NCBI GenBank assembly: GCA_002353205.1
Contig: DEJE01000056.1
Coordinates: 80,371-113,079 of the forward strand
Direction: 5' to 3'
Length of the DNA: 32,709 nucleotides
DNA from: Prevotella sp. UBA2756
Lineage (GTDB): Bacteria > Bacteroidota > Bacteroidia > Bacteroidales > Bacteroidaceae
Below the pieces are notes generated by a model. That model was not told the DNA's origin. It ran no database searches and saw only the letters and a list, made by a program, of their open reading frames with translations. Position numbers and translations under genes: made by a program. Below are positions 31,481 to 32,709 of this stretch, piece after piece. The first letter of the stretch is position 1; each line of letters opens with the position of its first letter.

Positions 31481-31731
31481 CAGCGCTCCTGCACCGCCCC
31501 GGCGACCGCTGGAACTGCAAGTGTGACCTCACCTCCACCGACGAGCCACCCACCGACGTCCCGTCTGTTGCGACCGAGTCGCAACCCCAGAACACCCCTC
31601 AGCCCGGCCTAAAGAGCAACCCCGGCAAAACCGCCGAAGTCTTCTCCGATGACCACCCCTATTTCCCCACAGACTGCCGCCACTGTGCCTTCTACAAGCC
31701 AGGCACCAAAGCCCGCCTGCAGAACATTTAA
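31481..31731 (+). pseudogene. 3' fragment of a Mu F-like phage head morphogenesis gene
   Basis: The rightward open frame (open from 31447) contains HRPGDRWNCKCDLTSTDEPP, then NPGKTAEVFSDDHPYFP and DCRHCAFYKPGTKAR, and stops at 31731. The GDRWNCKC motif and the HPYFPxxCxxCxFYKPG ending are characteristic, as I recall, of the C-terminus of Mu gpF-like minor head proteins in Bacteroidales phages. The N-terminal two thirds are missing and the orientation is opposite to the adjacent tail remnants, so it is a rearranged fragment. A GTTGCGAC-CGA-GTCGCAAC hairpin (31567-31585), related to the 35-bp repeats at 28731, lies inside it. Confidence 0.55.
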
Positions 31732-31748
31732 CAAAATCACCGAAAAGA

Positions 31749-31850
31749 ATGAAGCAAATAGACAAAAATGCACTCCTCGACTGGGAAAAACACAAGGAAG
31801 GATACATCGATGAGCCATGCCGAACGGGAGAAACATCCACAAGAAAAGGA
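31749..31850 (+). pseudogene. Small ORF remnant cut by the insertion sequence
   Basis: An ATG at 31749 opens MKQIDKNALLDWEKHKEG, continuing YIDEPCRTGETSTRK, 18 bp after the head-protein fragment. The plausible coding character ends exactly where the IS terminus begins (31851), so it looks like a gene truncated by the insertion. I do not recognise a family. Confidence 0.35.
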
Positions 31851-31888
31851 GGGTGTGTCAAAATAGGCACATCCTCTTTTTTCTTTTT
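31849..31888 (+). terminator. Inward-facing terminator at the IS end
   Basis: GAGGGTGTGTC (31849-31859) pairs with GGCACATCCTC (31866-31876) over 11 positions in the rightward RNA, two of them G-U pairs, followed by T6-C-T6. In leftward RNA the two wobble positions become A-C mismatches, so the structure is directional: it blocks transcription entering the IS from the left. Confidence 0.6.
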
Positions 31889-32709
31889 TGCATCGAGGCA
31901 TTCCGATAGATCTTTCGTTATGCAGCAATTTTCATGATTCCTGTCTTGTAATGCCTTTGTAAGTCCCCAATAAGCATATACGAGGGCACAGAAGACACAT
32001 TATGCCCTCCCTTTATAGGCATATCGCCCTGTTTTCTGGCTTTAGCGGCCATTTTCTTGATATTAAAGGCAATGGCGAAGAAGGCAAAGTCCATCGTGAC
32101 CTTGTCCTTGCCGAAGTGGCGGAAGCGTTTGTAGTGCATGTTGTACTTCATCTGTCCGAAGACCGCCTCCGGTTCTATGGGACGCTTGGAGCGGTGTTCA
32201 AGTCCTTTTTCCGAGGTCAGCCGCTCGCGTGCTTTGCGCTTGTATTCCATGAGGCGGTGGTTGACCTCAATCTCCCTGTTTCCGCTTCTCTTCTTGTAGC
32301 ACCCCCATCTCAAGGGGCATCCCTCACATCTCCGGGCCCTGTAGACGACGCTTTCCGTCCTGTATCCGCTGTCAGTCTTTCCGTATGTTACTCCGACACG
32401 TTCCATGTGTTGCCCCATCGGACAGACGAAGTAGTCCCCATCCGGGTTGTAGTACAGGTTCTCTATACGGAAGATATCCTGCTGGAAAGCCCGTTTCTGC
32501 TCCTTGTGGAATAGGTTGTACTTGACGTATGCCTCCATGTCGTGTGCCTCCATGAAGGCATAGTTCTCCTCGCTGCCGTAGCCGGAGTCGGCACACGTCT
32601 CCTTGGCATAGTGTCCATACCTGTCGGAGAAGGAGGAAAGGAAGGGTATCATGGTGAGTGTGTCCGTCGGGTTGTGGAAGAAGCCAAAGTCGGTGATGAA
32701 CTGGTTCTC
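31851..32709 (-). mobile_element. IS1182-type insertion sequence, one end and part of the transposase
   Basis: The element begins at about 31851 with GGGTGTGTCAAAA, a terminus typical of IS1182-group elements in Bacteroidales. It continues past the right edge of the window, so the other inverted repeat and any target duplication cannot be checked. The only gene seen is the leftward transposase. Confidence 0.7.
31918..32709 (-). CDS. IS1182-family transposase, C-terminal part (5' end outside window)
   Basis: The leftward frame is open from the window edge (residues ENQFITDFGFFHNPTDTLT precede the first internal ATG at 32652), so the true start lies beyond 32709. The visible 263 residues contain the DDE-type core. 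A catalytic Asp is in ADSGYGSEENY. A CxxCxxRxxCYKK-like cysteine cluster (CEGCPLRWGCYKK) follows, and the Glu region is IEPEAVFGQMKYN. It ends FAFFAIAFNIKKMAAKARK and a short tail. The sequence is intact as far as visible, so the element may be active. The cysteine cluster and overall layout match the IS1182/DDE_Tnp_1_6 group. Confidence 0.88.
   Translation of the reverse strand, partial: ENQFITDFGFFHNPTDTLTMIPFLSSFSDRYGHYAKETCADSGYGSEENYAFMEAHDMEAYVKYNLFHKEQKRAFQQDIFRIENLYYNPDGDYFVCPMGQHMERVGVTYGKTDSGYRTESVVYRARRCEGCPLRWGCYKKRSGNREIEVNHRLMEYKRKARERLTSEKGLEHRSKRPIEPEAVFGQMKYNMHYKRFRHFGKDKVTMDFAFFAIAFNIKKMAAKARKQGDMPIKGGHNVSSVPSYMLIGDLQRHYKTGIMKIAA

Noticed and set aside
1..32709. tRNA and rRNA genes
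   Set aside because: No cloverleaf with a TTCGANTC-type T-arm or rRNA-like segment was noticed on reading. This was not checked with a covariance model.

Overview
The window looks like chromosomal DNA from a gut or rumen Prevotella/Segatella-type member of the Bacteroidales. Supporting signs are the tig-clpP-clpX-recQ gene order, BspA-like DUF285 surface proteins, a hybrid two-component system with an AraC-type output domain, an HU-like protein of the Bacteroidetes type, and several promoters matching the Bacteroidetes sigma-ABfr consensus (TTG/TTTG, about 20 nt, TAnnTTTG). The assignment is by pattern recognition only. No database was searched.

Layout. (1) 1-3173: two tandem BspA/DUF285 surface-protein genes, the first cut by the window edge, with almost identical 3' ends. 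(2) 3390-9015: housekeeping block of trigger factor, ClpP, ClpX and RecQ. (3) 9188-22786: a glucuronoxylan-degradation locus of two divergent operons. The leftward operon encodes an SGNH esterase, a GPH-family sugar symporter, a GH10 xylanase and a cytoplasmic GH43 beta-xylosidase. The rightward operon encodes a GH115 alpha-glucuronidase, a hybrid two-component sensor/regulator and a GH67 alpha-glucuronidase. The 188-bp divergent region carries a good promoter in each direction and a 15-bp palindrome between them. No SusC/SusD pair is present in the window. (4) 22903-26493 (leftward): a three-gene module encoding a LicC-like nucleotidyltransferase fused to a PLP aminotransferase/decarboxylase, an ornithine-cyclodeaminase-family enzyme and a LicD-family phosphotransferase. 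It may make and attach an amino-phospho decoration on a surface glycan, and it is the most novel-looking unit here. (5) 26787-29896 (rightward): a plant-type L-galactose/L-fucose dehydrogenase, an amidohydrolase-2 lactonase and a zinc alcohol dehydrogenase, resembling an oxidative deoxysugar/L-galactose route. A tandem palindromic 35-bp repeat sits inside the unit. (6) 29902-30372: an HU-like DNA-binding protein. (7) 30373-31850: about 1.5 kb without an intact gene, holding 22-bp iteron-like repeats, an orphan promoter, a 50-bp duplication and decayed prophage genes in both orientations (tail tube, tail chaperone, Mu-F-like head protein). (8) 31851-end: an IS1182-type insertion sequence, running off the window, apparently inserted into the phage remnant.

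How the genes fit together. The xylan enzymes form a compartment-ordered pathway. Deacetylation, removal of internal (GH115) and terminal (GH67) methyl-glucuronic acid and GH10 cleavage occur outside the inner membrane. The symporter then imports oligosaccharides, and the signal-less GH43 finishes them in the cytoplasm. The regulator encoded between the two alpha-glucuronidases probably senses a xylo-oligosaccharide and activates both operons. Modules (4) and (5) are separate transcription units diverging from a 293-bp intergenic region.
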